Assembly: GCF_009696045.1 (NCBI RefSeq)
Contig: NZ_VUMT01000005.1
Location: forward strand, 62,001-126,000
Direction: 5' to 3'
Length of the DNA stretch: 64,000 bases
Origin: Velocimicrobium porci
GTDB taxonomy: Bacteria; Bacillota; Clostridia; Lachnospirales; Lachnospiraceae
Position 1 is the first letter of the stretch. The number at the start of each line of letters is the position of its first letter. The notes beneath the pieces are model-generated. The model made no database searches, was not told where the DNA came from, and saw only the letters and a program-made list of their open reading frames with translations. This document shows positions 1 through 7,845 of the stretch, piece by piece. Position numbers and translations under genes: made by a program.

Positions 1-1
1 T

Positions 2-229
2 TTTACAAAGTATAAAGCAAGACTGGAACGGACAATGGACGAGATTGAAGACAATATGCGTATTCGCTATGATGAAAATTTTAAATTTTCTTCTTGTGTT
101 TATGGATTTTGTGCAATTGAAAAATATTATTTAGCACCAAAATTTTTGCAGTTGCCTTTTGTGGTCAACTTTATAAAGTGTGATAATTCTGGTTGGACAA
201 TAGAAGAATCAAAGACACAATGTTATTGA
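2..229 (+). CDS. C-terminal end of an unidentified protein, probably part of the Tad pilus operon (5' truncated by window edge)
   Basis: The reading frame is open from the window edge to a TGA/TAA-type stop at 227-229, so this is the last ~75 codons of a gene that starts upstream. The visible tail has no recognisable motif; it carries two cysteines and ends in ESKTQCY. The genes that follow on the same strand are Tad pilus components, so a Tad-linked envelope protein is the reasonable guess. An internal ATG at 35 exists but nothing shows it is used as a start. Function is not assigned. Confidence 0.5.
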   Translation, partial: FTKYKARLERTMDEIEDNMRIRYDENFKFSSCVYGFCAIEKYYLAPKFLQLPFVVNFIKCDNSGWTIEESKTQCY

Positions 230-238
230 AGAAAAAAG

Positions 239-358
239 AGGCGGGGATAAACAGGGACATCCTTTCGATTCCTATAAAAAACTATAGTTACAAAGAAGCA
301 CTCTCAACACAGAATATCCCTTAATTTTCCGAAAGGATGTCTCTGTTTATCCTCGCCT
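239..358 (+). repeat. Long inverted repeat (29-bp arms, 62-nt loop) between two Tad-operon genes
   Basis: The arms at 239-267 and 330-358 are complementary over 29 positions. The only two differences are G-U pairs in RNA, so a transcript could fold into an unbroken 29-bp helix. The right arm ends 17 bases before the ATG of the TadE-like gene at 376, just upstream of its ribosome site. There is no T-run after it, so it does not look like an ordinary terminator. It could be an RNA processing or stability element, or a miniature mobile palindrome. Confidence 0.75.
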
Positions 359-375
359 TAGAAAGAAGGAAAACT

Positions 376-1149
376 ATGAGAACAAAAGATTATCGAGGTT
401 CCATGACGGTTGAAGCTTCTTTTGTACTTCCAATTTTCTTTTTTGCAATTATGTTTTTTATTTATTTCTTTCTTATTTTATCGGTTCAGACAATTGTCGG
501 AGAAAGCTTGTTGCAGACAGGTAGATTTTTATCGAAGTATGGAACGGTAAGGGAAATAAATAAACCAACATTACAAGTAGAGTTTCAAAAGAATTTGAGC
601 CTTAATTCTTTAAATTCGTCTTGTATAAAAGGCGGAAGATTAGGAATAAGACTTATTTGTGAGCGTTCGGGAATAAAAGAAGAAGAGATAGTAATATCCG
701 CAGTATATAAAATTCGGATACCGGTTTTCGTTTTTAAGGTTTCATCCATTTCTGCAAAGCAGACATTGAAAACCAGATTATTTATAGGGAAGAATATGAA
801 GAACAATAGTGGTGATGGGGTGGAAACGGAAAAAGAAAAAAATGATGTTATTGTATATATAACGGAAACGGGAGGAGTTTATCATAAAAACAAAAATTGT
901 AGTCACTTAAAATTATCCATAAAACCTATTTTGTTTGATGCAATAGAGCAGGCTAGAAATATTGAAGGGGGAAAATATAAAAGTTGTGAGCGTTGTGGAA
1001 AAAGACAAAAGAAACAGGATATTGTATTTATTGCATTAGATGGTGACAGATATCATACCTCACTACAATGTTCAGGACTAAAGAGAACAATTATAGGGAT
1101 TAGCTTGCAAAAGGTAAAAGATTGGAATTGTTGTAAACGATGTGGATAG
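376..1149 (+). CDS. TadE-like pseudopilin with two C-terminal Cys/His modules
   Basis: This predicted 257-residue membrane-anchored protein starts with a class III pilin-type signal: RGSMTVEASF followed by a ~25-residue hydrophobic helix (about residues 20-45), the hallmark of TadE/TadF pseudopilins. I chose ATG 376 because AGAAGGA lies just upstream; the in-frame ATG at 337 falls inside the inverted repeat and lacks a ribosome site. The last ~100 residues contain two copies of a small module of the form Tyr-His-x4-Cys-x2-Leu-Lys ... Cys-x2-Cys-Gly (YHKNKNC...CERCG and YHTSLQC...CKRCG). It resembles the Ada-like metal-binding tails found on some nucleases and surface proteins. Metal binding is inferred. 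The next gene begins inside or just after this one, so they are cotranscribed. Confidence 0.8.
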   Translation: MRTKDYRGSMTVEASFVLPIFFFAIMFFIYFFLILSVQTIVGESLLQTGRFLSKYGTVREINKPTLQVEFQKNLSLNSLNSSCIKGGRLGIRLICERSGIKEEEIVISAVYKIRIPVFVFKVSSISAKQTLKTRLFIGKNMKNNSGDGVETEKEKNDVIVYITETGGVYHKNKNCSHLKLSIKPILFDAIEQARNIEGGKYKSCERCGKRQKKQDIVFIALDGDRYHTSLQCSGLKRTIIGISLQKVKDWNCCKRCG

Positions 1150-1163
1150 AGAGAGAAGGTAAA

Positions 1164-1598
1164 ATGAAATATTATTTTATTTTTTGTTTATTAAGTATTT
1201 GCGGGTGGTTTGATTTGAAATATAGGGAAATTCCACGTATTACGTTGTGCTTTGGAGCAATTGGTGCTAATTTACTTCTTATAATTCAGATTTTTGAAGG
1301 AAATAAGGTCTGGTGGGATTGCTTGGGTGGCATGTCAGTAGGAATTGTATTGGTTTTAATAAGTATTGTGACGAATCAGCAGATAGGAATTGGTGATGGT
1401 ATTTTGTTTGTACTTACAGGAATTGGACTTGGAACGATTGAAAATATTATTTTACTTATAAGCAGTTTATGTATAACGGGTCTAACCAGCTTGGTGTTGT
1501 TAACAACAAAAAAAATAGGAAGAAAAACTGCATTGCCCTTTATTCCATTTGTTTGGGCAAGTTTTGTTGCTGAAATATTTTTTAATCGATTTCTATAA
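1164..1598 (+). CDS. A24-family prepilin peptidase (TadV/CpaA-like)
   Basis: A polytopic membrane aspartyl protease of 144 residues that would cleave the leader of Flp/TadE-type prepilins. It shows the two family aspartates: the first in GWFDLKYREIP near the N-terminus, the second in IGIGDG, matching the GxGD motif. Hydrophobic segments follow throughout. The length is typical of the short TadV/CpaA class without the methyltransferase domain. I chose ATG 1164 because GAGAAGG precedes it; the upstream ATG at 1140 overlaps the previous stop and has no ribosome site. It sits between two TadE-like genes, which fits processing of those pseudopilins. Confidence 0.85.
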   Translation: MKYYFIFCLLSICGWFDLKYREIPRITLCFGAIGANLLLIIQIFEGNKVWWDCLGGMSVGIVLVLISIVTNQQIGIGDGILFVLTGIGLGTIENIILLISSLCITGLTSLVLLTTKKIGRKTALPFIPFVWASFVAEIFFNRFL

Positions 1599-1639
1599 CA
1601 AAAAATAAGAGGTTGAATTAGAAAGACAGGAATGTAAGG

Positions 1640-2179
1640 TTGAAAACACGGAAAGAATATTGGATTAAAAAAAGAAAGACAAAAATAAAAGGAAGTTTTA
1701 CAGTAGAGGCAGCATTAATTCTTCCCATTATTTTAAGTATTATTTTTTCGCTTTTCTATGTAGTATTTTATGTACATGATAAAGTGAGGGCAGAAACGGG
1801 ATTGTATCAAACGCTTCGGGCGACAGAGCAGGAAATATATGTAAGAAAAATGGGGTATAAGTGGGAAGATAAGCACTTTTTATTTGACCAAGGTTTTTTT
1901 CTACTTAGAAAAGAAAGTGAGAGCAATGAAAAAGGTGTTATTTTTATAAAAGAGAAAATAACAATGAAAGGAAGATGTTCGATTGTTTATTTGGAACAAT
2001 GGTTAAAGTCGATAAGGCTGGAGTTTAAACGAAGTTTGCGAATGGTCTTATACAATCCGACTGAATTATTAAGGTTTAAAGAGAGTTTATTAGAGGATGA
2101 AACAGAAGATAAGGTTATCGATAAGCAATTAGAATATGAGCAGAAAAAAATAGAACGGATAAAAGATTTGATGAGATAA
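1640..2179 (+). CDS. TadE-like pseudopilin (second copy)
   Basis: A 179-residue protein with a basic N-terminus, then GSFTVEAALILPIIL and a ~22-residue hydrophobic helix, which is the TadE/TadF-type prepilin signature cleaved ahead of the hydrophobic stretch. The remainder is charged and without cysteines, unlike the first TadE-like protein. The start appears to be a TTG at 1640 with GACAGGA about nine bases upstream; the nearby ATG at 1632 meets a stop at once. It lies about 40 bp after the prepilin peptidase and belongs to the same operon. It is predicted to be a minor pilin or pilus assembly factor. Confidence 0.75.
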   Translation: MKTRKEYWIKKRKTKIKGSFTVEAALILPIILSIIFSLFYVVFYVHDKVRAETGLYQTLRATEQEIYVRKMGYKWEDKHFLFDQGFFLLRKESESNEKGVIFIKEKITMKGRCSIVYLEQWLKSIRLEFKRSLRMVLYNPTELLRFKESLLEDETEDKVIDKQLEYEQKKIERIKDLMR

Positions 2180-2263
2180 ATCAAAGTATCGTTTTGAAGT
2201 AAATTCGAGGAAACAGAGTGAAAATGAAATAAGTAAGAAAAGGTAGAATAAGAGGGGAGAAGG

Positions 2264-3583
2264 ATGGAGTATAAAAAGGACTTTCATAAGAACTATTTGC
2301 TTTTAAATGGAAAGGCGGAAGAAGGAGAGCATTATAGCATGCAAATGATTCTTCAGAAAGCTGTGCCGTATGTACTACCGTTGAAAGTGCAACAGTTGAA
2401 TGAGGAGGTCAGCTATTGTTATGATATTACAGGTCTGCAATCAATCAAAGAGTTTGTAGAGAAAAATTTGTTAGGAAAGCAAATAGTAAAGAATTTATTT
2501 CATTCTATTTTAAAACAAGTAGAAGAGAGTAAGAAGTTTCTTTTAAACGAAGATGATTTTGTTTTTACACCGGAAACTATTTTTATCAATTATGAAAAAC
2601 AAGAATTTTATTTTTGCTATTGCCATAATTATAAGAAAAATATAAAAGAACAAATTGTTGATGTGATAGAGTATATTCTTGATTATATTGATTATGAAGA
2701 TAAAGAAGCGGTTGTAATGGTGTATAGTTTATATAAAATTAGTAAGCAAGAATTTACTTATCAAAAATTCTCGGAGATTTTGGGTGATTCCGAGTGCTTT
2801 TGTTGGGATAGAAATAAAGAGTGGGACAAAGAGAAAAGAGAGCAGTATCAAACAAATGAGGGGAAGAAAACGGATCAGTTTTATAGTGAAGAAAACGGTG
2901 TGAGGACATTTGAGCAGGAAAAGAGCGGAATTAATGAGGAGATAAAAGAAGACTCATTGTGGCAGTCGAAAGAGGAAAACAAAGAAAAATATCCAATGTG
3001 GGTGTGGATTACTTTTGTTTGTTCTGTCATTATATGTCTGATAATTCTTATTGTTGCAGGAATAAGCGGGTATTTATTCAACAGAGAAACGGGCGAGCTA
3101 TACCTTATTAAGTTAGTAATACTGTTTGGTGCAGTTGGTGTTTTGGAAGTTGGTTTATTGAACTGGATTCTTCAGGAAAAACATAAAATAAAAAAATTGC
3201 AATGTGAATCACATGGGGAGAAAGAACAAGAGGTTTATTGGGAGGAAGAGGAAGAAACAGTTGTGCTTTCATCGACAGAAGAAACAGAATTTTACCTGAT
3301 ACCAATTAACTCTGATTTATATCAAGAAATTTTAATTGAAGAATTCCCTTTTTTTATTGGGAAGATAAAAGAAAAAGTTGATGCTAGAATAATGGCACAT
3401 AGCATTAGCAGATACCATGCCCGAATTGATAAAAATACAAGAGGTTTTTATATTACAGACTTAGGTTCTACAAATGGCACATTTATTAATGGTTGTCGGA
3501 TAAAGCCAAATCAAAGCAAAAAAATAATGATAAACGATGAAATTGCTTTAGCTGATATAAAGTATAAATTTCTTTCTAAATAA
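2264..3583 (+). CDS. DUF6382-type membrane protein with C-terminal FHA domain
   Basis: This 439-residue protein has an N-terminal cytoplasmic region of about 170 residues typical of the DUF6382 proteins that accompany Lachnospiraceae Tad loci. A charged linker and two membrane helices follow (about residues 245-272 and 280-303), then a C-terminal forkhead-associated domain. The FHA phosphopeptide-binding residues are visible in SISRYHARI and DLGSTNGTFING. FHA domains bind phosphothreonine, so the protein may couple a Ser/Thr kinase to pilus assembly; no such kinase is in the window. It is the last gene of the Tad block, starting 84 bp after the second TadE gene with GAGGGGAGAAGG upstream. Confidence 0.8.
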   Translation: MEYKKDFHKNYLLLNGKAEEGEHYSMQMILQKAVPYVLPLKVQQLNEEVSYCYDITGLQSIKEFVEKNLLGKQIVKNLFHSILKQVEESKKFLLNEDDFVFTPETIFINYEKQEFYFCYCHNYKKNIKEQIVDVIEYILDYIDYEDKEAVVMVYSLYKISKQEFTYQKFSEILGDSECFCWDRNKEWDKEKREQYQTNEGKKTDQFYSEENGVRTFEQEKSGINEEIKEDSLWQSKEENKEKYPMWVWITFVCSVIICLIILIVAGISGYLFNRETGELYLIKLVILFGAVGVLEVGLLNWILQEKHKIKKLQCESHGEKEQEVYWEEEEETVVLSSTEETEFYLIPINSDLYQEILIEEFPFFIGKIKEKVDARIMAHSISRYHARIDKNTRGFYITDLGSTNGTFINGCRIKPNQSKKIMINDEIALADIKYKFLSK

Positions 3584-3711
3584 TTTACTATTTATTTTAT
3601 GATTTGTTAAGATTGTTTTCGCCAAAAGTTAAAATTTTTGTGATATAATAATTTAGGACAAAAATTATTTAGCTTTTCCTAAGTGATTTTACGAAAGAAG
3701 GGTGAACAAGT

Positions 3712-4428
3712 ATGCAATTACCAATGTTTTATGACGAGGCAGAAGAATGGAAATATGCTTTGTTACTTTATAATGCTGCATTGAAAGAAATTAATACAAA
3801 AATAGATATATTAAGTGATGAATTTAAAACAACGCATCAGTATAATCCGATTGAGCATGTTACTTCAAGAATCAAATCACCTGAGAGTATTGCTAAGAAG
3901 ATTCGTCATAGTGAAAGAGAGCTGACAGTTGAGAATATTGTAAAATATATAAATGATGTTGCAGGAATTCGAATTATATGTTCTTTCACATCGGATATCT
4001 ATCGAATTGCTGATGCAATTGCAAGACAAAATGACGTACAAGTATTAAAGGTCAAAGATTATATTACACAGCCAAAGCAAAACGGATATATGAGCTATCA
4101 TATGATTGTAGCTGTTCCTATTTTTTTATTGAATGAGGTTGTAAATACAAAAGTTGAGATACAGATTCGGACAATTGCGATGGATTTTTGGGCAAGTTTA
4201 GAACATAAGATTTATTATAAATTTGAAGGGAACGCACCGGAAGGTATTCAAAAAGAATTAAAGGAATGTTCTAAGATAGTGTCTTATTTAGACAAAAAGA
4301 TGTTATCGTTAAATGAGGCAGTTAAAAAACATACATTAGAAGAGGAAGAAGAAGGACTAAGGGAAGCCGTACTGGAATCTTGTCATAAGATTCCAAAGGA
4401 AACTTATGGGACGATTGTTGATGATTAA
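3712..4428 (+). CDS. Small alarmone synthetase, GTP pyrophosphokinase family (RelQ/YjbM-like)
   Basis: A single-domain (p)ppGpp synthetase of 238 residues; it transfers pyrophosphate from ATP to GDP/GTP. The RelA/SpoT synthetase motifs are in order: RIKSPESI (53-60), the DVAGIRI core (82-88), the G-loop-like NGYMSYH (124-130) and EIQIRT (149-154). There is no HD hydrolase domain and no TGS/ACT domain, so it is the short RelQ type. GAAAGAAGGG precedes the ATG. A TATAAT box lies at 3644-3649 but I see no good -35 partner. The gene stands alone after the Tad block. Confidence 0.9.
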   Translation: MQLPMFYDEAEEWKYALLLYNAALKEINTKIDILSDEFKTTHQYNPIEHVTSRIKSPESIAKKIRHSERELTVENIVKYINDVAGIRIICSFTSDIYRIADAIARQNDVQVLKVKDYITQPKQNGYMSYHMIVAVPIFLLNEVVNTKVEIQIRTIAMDFWASLEHKIYYKFEGNAPEGIQKELKECSKIVSYLDKKMLSLNEAVKKHTLEEEEEGLREAVLESCHKIPKETYGTIVDD

Positions 4429-4545
4429 ATTATCATTGCAAGAATCTTTGGTATAATGGTATAATTTATTTATGAAAACGATGGAATTGATTGTTTGGGC
4501 TGGTTGAATTTGATTAAGAGGAGATTTTGAATAAGGAGTAGTGAG

Positions 4546-5472
4546 ATGGAAGAGGAAAAAGAAATTATTCCTTCTATGGAAGAGTTTGAGAATGAGATTA
4601 ATCGTTCTTTTAAAAAAATTCAAGAAGGAGATATTATAAAAGGAACTGTAATAGGGGTTTCTGACACAGAAGTAGTAGTAGATTTGGGATATTTTACAGA
4701 AGGTATTATTCCATTGGAAGAGTTGAGTAATGATCCTAGATTTTCTATTAAAGCAGACATCCAGACAGGGGATTTGATAGAGGCTATGATTATAAAAGAA
4801 GATGATGGATATGGAAATATTCTTTTATCGAAGAAGCAGGCAGATGATGTTTTGGCATGGGACAAGTTAGAACGGGCAATGGAAGAACATCAAGTATTTA
4901 CAGTGAAGCTTGCTGAGGCTGTAAATGGAGGTATGATTACTTATTTGGAAGGGATAAGAGCGTTTATTCCTGCTTCACAGCTTGCGTTATCTTATGTTGA
5001 AAATCTGGAAAAATGGATTGGTAAGACAATAGAAACAACTATCATTACGGTGGAAGAGGATAAGCGTCGATTAGTTTTATCTGGTAAAGAGGTTGCCAGA
5101 AAAAAAGAAGAACAAGATCGTAATAGTAAAATCTCGAAATTGCAGAAAGGTCTTGTGACAACAGGTGCTATTGAGAAGATCATGCCATATGGCTGTTTTG
5201 TCAATATTGGAGAAGGCTTAACGGGGCTTGTTCATATTTCCCAGATATGTGGAAAGCATATTAAATCTCCAAATGAAGTTGTAAAAATGGGAGAAGAAGT
5301 AAAGGTTAAAATTATTGATGTGAAAGATGGAAAAATTAGTCTTAGTATGAAAGCAGTAGAGGAAAAAGAAGATGTGCTTGAAGAAGTAGAGGAAGCACCA
5401 ATTGAGTATAATTCCGGTGAAGAGGCTTCGACAGGATTAGGGACATTATTAGCAAATCTTAAATTAGACTAA
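4546..5472 (+). CDS. S1 RNA-binding domain protein (ribosomal protein S1-like)
   Basis: A 308-residue protein with three S1-type OB folds: about residues 25-92 (starting GDIIKGTVIGV), a less conserved one around 108-178, and a third at 195-270 with the classical GCFVNIGEGLTGLVHIS core followed by SLSMKA. Clostridial S1-like proteins of three or four repeats bind mRNA on the 30S subunit; this one is shorter than the six-repeat enterobacterial S1. An acidic tail follows the last repeat. Two TATAAT-like boxes occur within 100 bp upstream (near 4453 and 4459), suggesting its own promoter. Confidence 0.85.
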   Translation: MEEEKEIIPSMEEFENEINRSFKKIQEGDIIKGTVIGVSDTEVVVDLGYFTEGIIPLEELSNDPRFSIKADIQTGDLIEAMIIKEDDGYGNILLSKKQADDVLAWDKLERAMEEHQVFTVKLAEAVNGGMITYLEGIRAFIPASQLALSYVENLEKWIGKTIETTIITVEEDKRRLVLSGKEVARKKEEQDRNSKISKLQKGLVTTGAIEKIMPYGCFVNIGEGLTGLVHISQICGKHIKSPNEVVKMGEEVKVKIIDVKDGKISLSMKAVEEKEDVLEEVEEAPIEYNSGEEASTGLGTLLANLKLD

Positions 5473-5535
5473 GTTTCTTTTGACGATGTTGTTATTATAT
5501 CATTTCCCAAATTGTTTAAAAGAGGTTTTGAAACT

Positions 5536-6261
5536 ATGATAGTAAATTATATCGAACATAGTGGATTTTTTTTAGAGCTGGAGAGACATTGTATTCTTTT
5601 TGACTATTTTAAAGGTGAGATTCCAGAATGTGAAAATAAAGAAAAAATGGTTACAGTGTTTGTGAGTCATAAACATCATGACCACTTTAATCATAAAATT
5701 TTTGATTTGGTGCATATATATCCTAATATCCGTTTTTTTATTTCAAAAGATGCGAAGATGAATCAGACGTATATGATTAAAAAAAATATACCCAAGGAAG
5801 CTTTTGATAAGATTCAATATGTTAGAGGAAATGAGCAAGTTAAATTGGAAGGTATGACAATCGACACGTTGACATCTACGGATCAGGGAGTAGCTTTTGT
5901 TGTAACCTGTGAAGATAAAGTGATTTATCATGCAGGGGATTTAAATTGGTGGACCTGGGAAGGAGAATCGGAGGAAGAGTCGAAGACGATGGAGAAATGT
6001 TTTGCTAATGAGATTGAGAAAATAACAGGACGTTCTATAGATGTAGCATTTTTACCTCTCGATCCAAGGCAAGAGAGTTGTTATTGGTGGGGATTTGATT
6101 ATTTTATGAGAAAGATAGATGTTAGGTATGTGTTTCCTATGCATTGCTGGGAAGATTATTCAATCATCTGGAAATTATTAACAAGAAAAGAATCAGAAAG
6201 TTATAGAAAGCGTATTATTCCAATAACGGGAAAGGGTCAACAATTTTATATTCAAATATAA
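5536..6261 (+). CDS. Metallo-beta-lactamase-fold hydrolase (UlaG-like)
   Basis: A 241-residue cytosolic protein of the metallo-beta-lactamase superfamily. The metal-binding HxHxDH motif is SHKHHDHFNH at residues 44-53, with later ligands in YHAGDLNWW and in FPMHCW near the C-terminus. The arrangement resembles the UlaG/RNase-Z-like MBL group often annotated as hydrolases of unknown substrate. I chose ATG 5536 because AAAGAGG sits about ten bases upstream; an in-frame TTG at 5512 has no ribosome site. Substrate is unknown. Confidence 0.8.
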   Translation: MIVNYIEHSGFFLELERHCILFDYFKGEIPECENKEKMVTVFVSHKHHDHFNHKIFDLVHIYPNIRFFISKDAKMNQTYMIKKNIPKEAFDKIQYVRGNEQVKLEGMTIDTLTSTDQGVAFVVTCEDKVIYHAGDLNWWTWEGESEEESKTMEKCFANEIEKITGRSIDVAFLPLDPRQESCYWWGFDYFMRKIDVRYVFPMHCWEDYSIIWKLLTRKESESYRKRIIPITGKGQQFYIQI

Positions 6262-6342
6262 AAGAGATAAATAAAAAATATTATAGAAAAAAGTGAGAAA
6301 GGAAATTGCTGGCTGCCTTGCATTAGTTTTGTTTATACAGCT

Positions 6343-6389
6343 GGGCAGTATCGCAAGACGGCTTGCGATATGCATGGGTAAAAAAATGG
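6343..6389 (+). promoter_or_regulatory. Hairpin-plus-start element, copy A (shared with 57244-57285)
   Basis: GGGCAG is followed by a perfect 9-bp hairpin (TATCGCAAG / CTTGCGATA, ACGG loop, 6349-6370), then TGC and ATGGGTAAAAAAATGGA, which carries two in-frame ATGs of the dipeptidase gene. The same order of parts, with a shorter hairpin, precedes an unrelated acetyltransferase gene at 57.2 kb. No normal Shine-Dalgarno sequence precedes either ATG. The resemblance is seen directly; a role in translation control is inferred. Confidence 0.6.
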
Positions 6390-7702
6390 AAAAATATCGT
6401 GATGAAATGATTGAAAAAATAAGTGAATTGATGAGAATTCCATCGGTATATCAGGAAAGTGATAAATATTTATTTGGAGAGCCAATTGATAAGTGTCTGG
6501 ATAAAGCATTAGAAATTATGAAAGATTTGGGCTTCCGCACATTTAAGGCAGAAGATGGAGCATATGGTTATGCAGAAATCGGCGAAGGTGAAATGATTGG
6601 TGTCTTAGGTCATTTGGATGTTGTAAATGCCAGAAAAGAAGATGGATGGGATCATGATCCATTTGACCCAATTGTAAAAGATGGTCATCTTTGTGGTAGG
6701 GGGTCTCAAGACGATAAAGGAGCTATGATGGCTGCAGTGTATGGTCTTAAATCTCTGTTAGATGAAGGTTATGAATTAAAGAAAAGGGTACGTTTTATCT
6801 TTGGTTTGGATGAAGAAACTCTTTGGCGTTCGATTGCAGAATATACAAAGAGAGAAGAAGCACCGGCAATGGGATTTTCTCCAGATTCTGAATTCCCTTT
6901 AACTTATGCAGAAAAAGGCTTATTACAAGTTTTGATTAAAGGAAATGAGAAATCAGTATATAACTATGTTGGTGGAGATAGCTTTAATGCGGTATCAGCA
7001 ACTGCTCAATGTGCATACGATGAAAAAATTGAAGAGGCATTAAAAGAACTTGGATTTGCTTATCATGTTGAAAATGATACAATTACTGCTACAGGTCTTA
7101 CAGCACATGCAAGACATCCATGGGAAGGTGTCAGTGCCAACTTACATTTGATTCGTGCATTAGAAAAAGCAGGTTATAAAGACAATACAATTTCATTTAT
7201 TTTAGATGCGTTTGAAGAACAATATCGTTTTGAAGGATTTACGGATGAAGATTTATCTGATTTTACCGGTCCTGTTACAGTATGCTTTAGCAAGATGCAG
7301 GCAGATGAGAATGGTGTAGTATTGAGTGTTGATTTACGCTTACCGGTAAGCTTAAAGAAAGATACGGTTATGGATTTAATGCAGAAAAAGGCGGAAAAAT
7401 ATGGATTAACAGTTGAGTTGTTTGATTGGCTTGCACCAATACATGTTCCATTAGAAAGCAAATTAGTTCATGCGTTAATGGAATCTTATCAAGAGGTTAC
7501 AGGTGATACAACATCAGAACCAACTATTTCAGCTGGAGCAACTTATGCAAGAGCATTTGATAACTGTGTTGCATTTGGAGCTTGTTTCCCGGATAGTGTT
7601 ATGACTGAGCATGAGCCAAATGAGAGAGCTTCTATTGATGAATTAGTGAGAGCATCTGAAGTTTTCCGTAATGCATTTAAAAAGCTGGCTATAGAACAGT
7701 AA
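6386..7702 (+). CDS. Sapep/PepV-family metal-dependent dipeptidase
   Basis: An M20-family cytosolic peptidase of about 438 residues that hydrolyses dipeptides, often beta-Ala- or Xaa-His-type substrates. The metal ligands are visible: GHLDVV (His), GRGSQDDKGAM (bridging Asp) and FGLDEE (Glu); a late His is in MTEHEPNE. A lid domain with TGLTAHARHPWEG lies in the middle. Homologues start near MEKYRDEMIEKI, which favours ATG 6386; ATG 6374 (MGKKME) and a GTG at 6293 are in frame. None has a clear ribosome site, and a strong hairpin sits directly upstream, so the start is uncertain. Confidence 0.85.
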   Translation: MEKYRDEMIEKISELMRIPSVYQESDKYLFGEPIDKCLDKALEIMKDLGFRTFKAEDGAYGYAEIGEGEMIGVLGHLDVVNARKEDGWDHDPFDPIVKDGHLCGRGSQDDKGAMMAAVYGLKSLLDEGYELKKRVRFIFGLDEETLWRSIAEYTKREEAPAMGFSPDSEFPLTYAEKGLLQVLIKGNEKSVYNYVGGDSFNAVSATAQCAYDEKIEEALKELGFAYHVENDTITATGLTAHARHPWEGVSANLHLIRALEKAGYKDNTISFILDAFEEQYRFEGFTDEDLSDFTGPVTVCFSKMQADENGVVLSVDLRLPVSLKKDTVMDLMQKKAEKYGLTVELFDWLAPIHVPLESKLVHALMESYQEVTGDTTSEPTISAGATYARAFDNCVAFGACFPDSVMTEHEPNERASIDELVRASEVFRNAFKKLAIEQ

Positions 7703-7720
7703 GATAAAAGGTATTATGAT

Positions 7721-7766
7721 ATGCGCCTGTAAGATGAGGTTTTGTTCGTTTTGCAGGCGTATTTTG
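7721..7766 (+). terminator. Rho-independent terminator after the dipeptidase gene
   Basis: Nine-base arms at 7721-7729 (ATGCGCCTG) and 7754-7762 (CAGGCGTAT, one G-U pair), followed by a short T-run. It separates the dipeptidase from the glycogen genes. Confidence 0.7.
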
Positions 7767-7845
7767 TATATAAAGGACAAGAAATAATAAGATATATAAT
7801 ATAACGATACTTTTGCAAGACAATAATAGATTGGAGGAAGTTATT

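Noticed and set aside
6349-6370. Hairpin with an ACGG loop considered as a guanidine-II (mini-ykkC) riboswitch
   Set aside because: That class needs two ACGR hairpins in tandem; only one is present and copy B has no ACGR loop. The genes are not guanidine-related.
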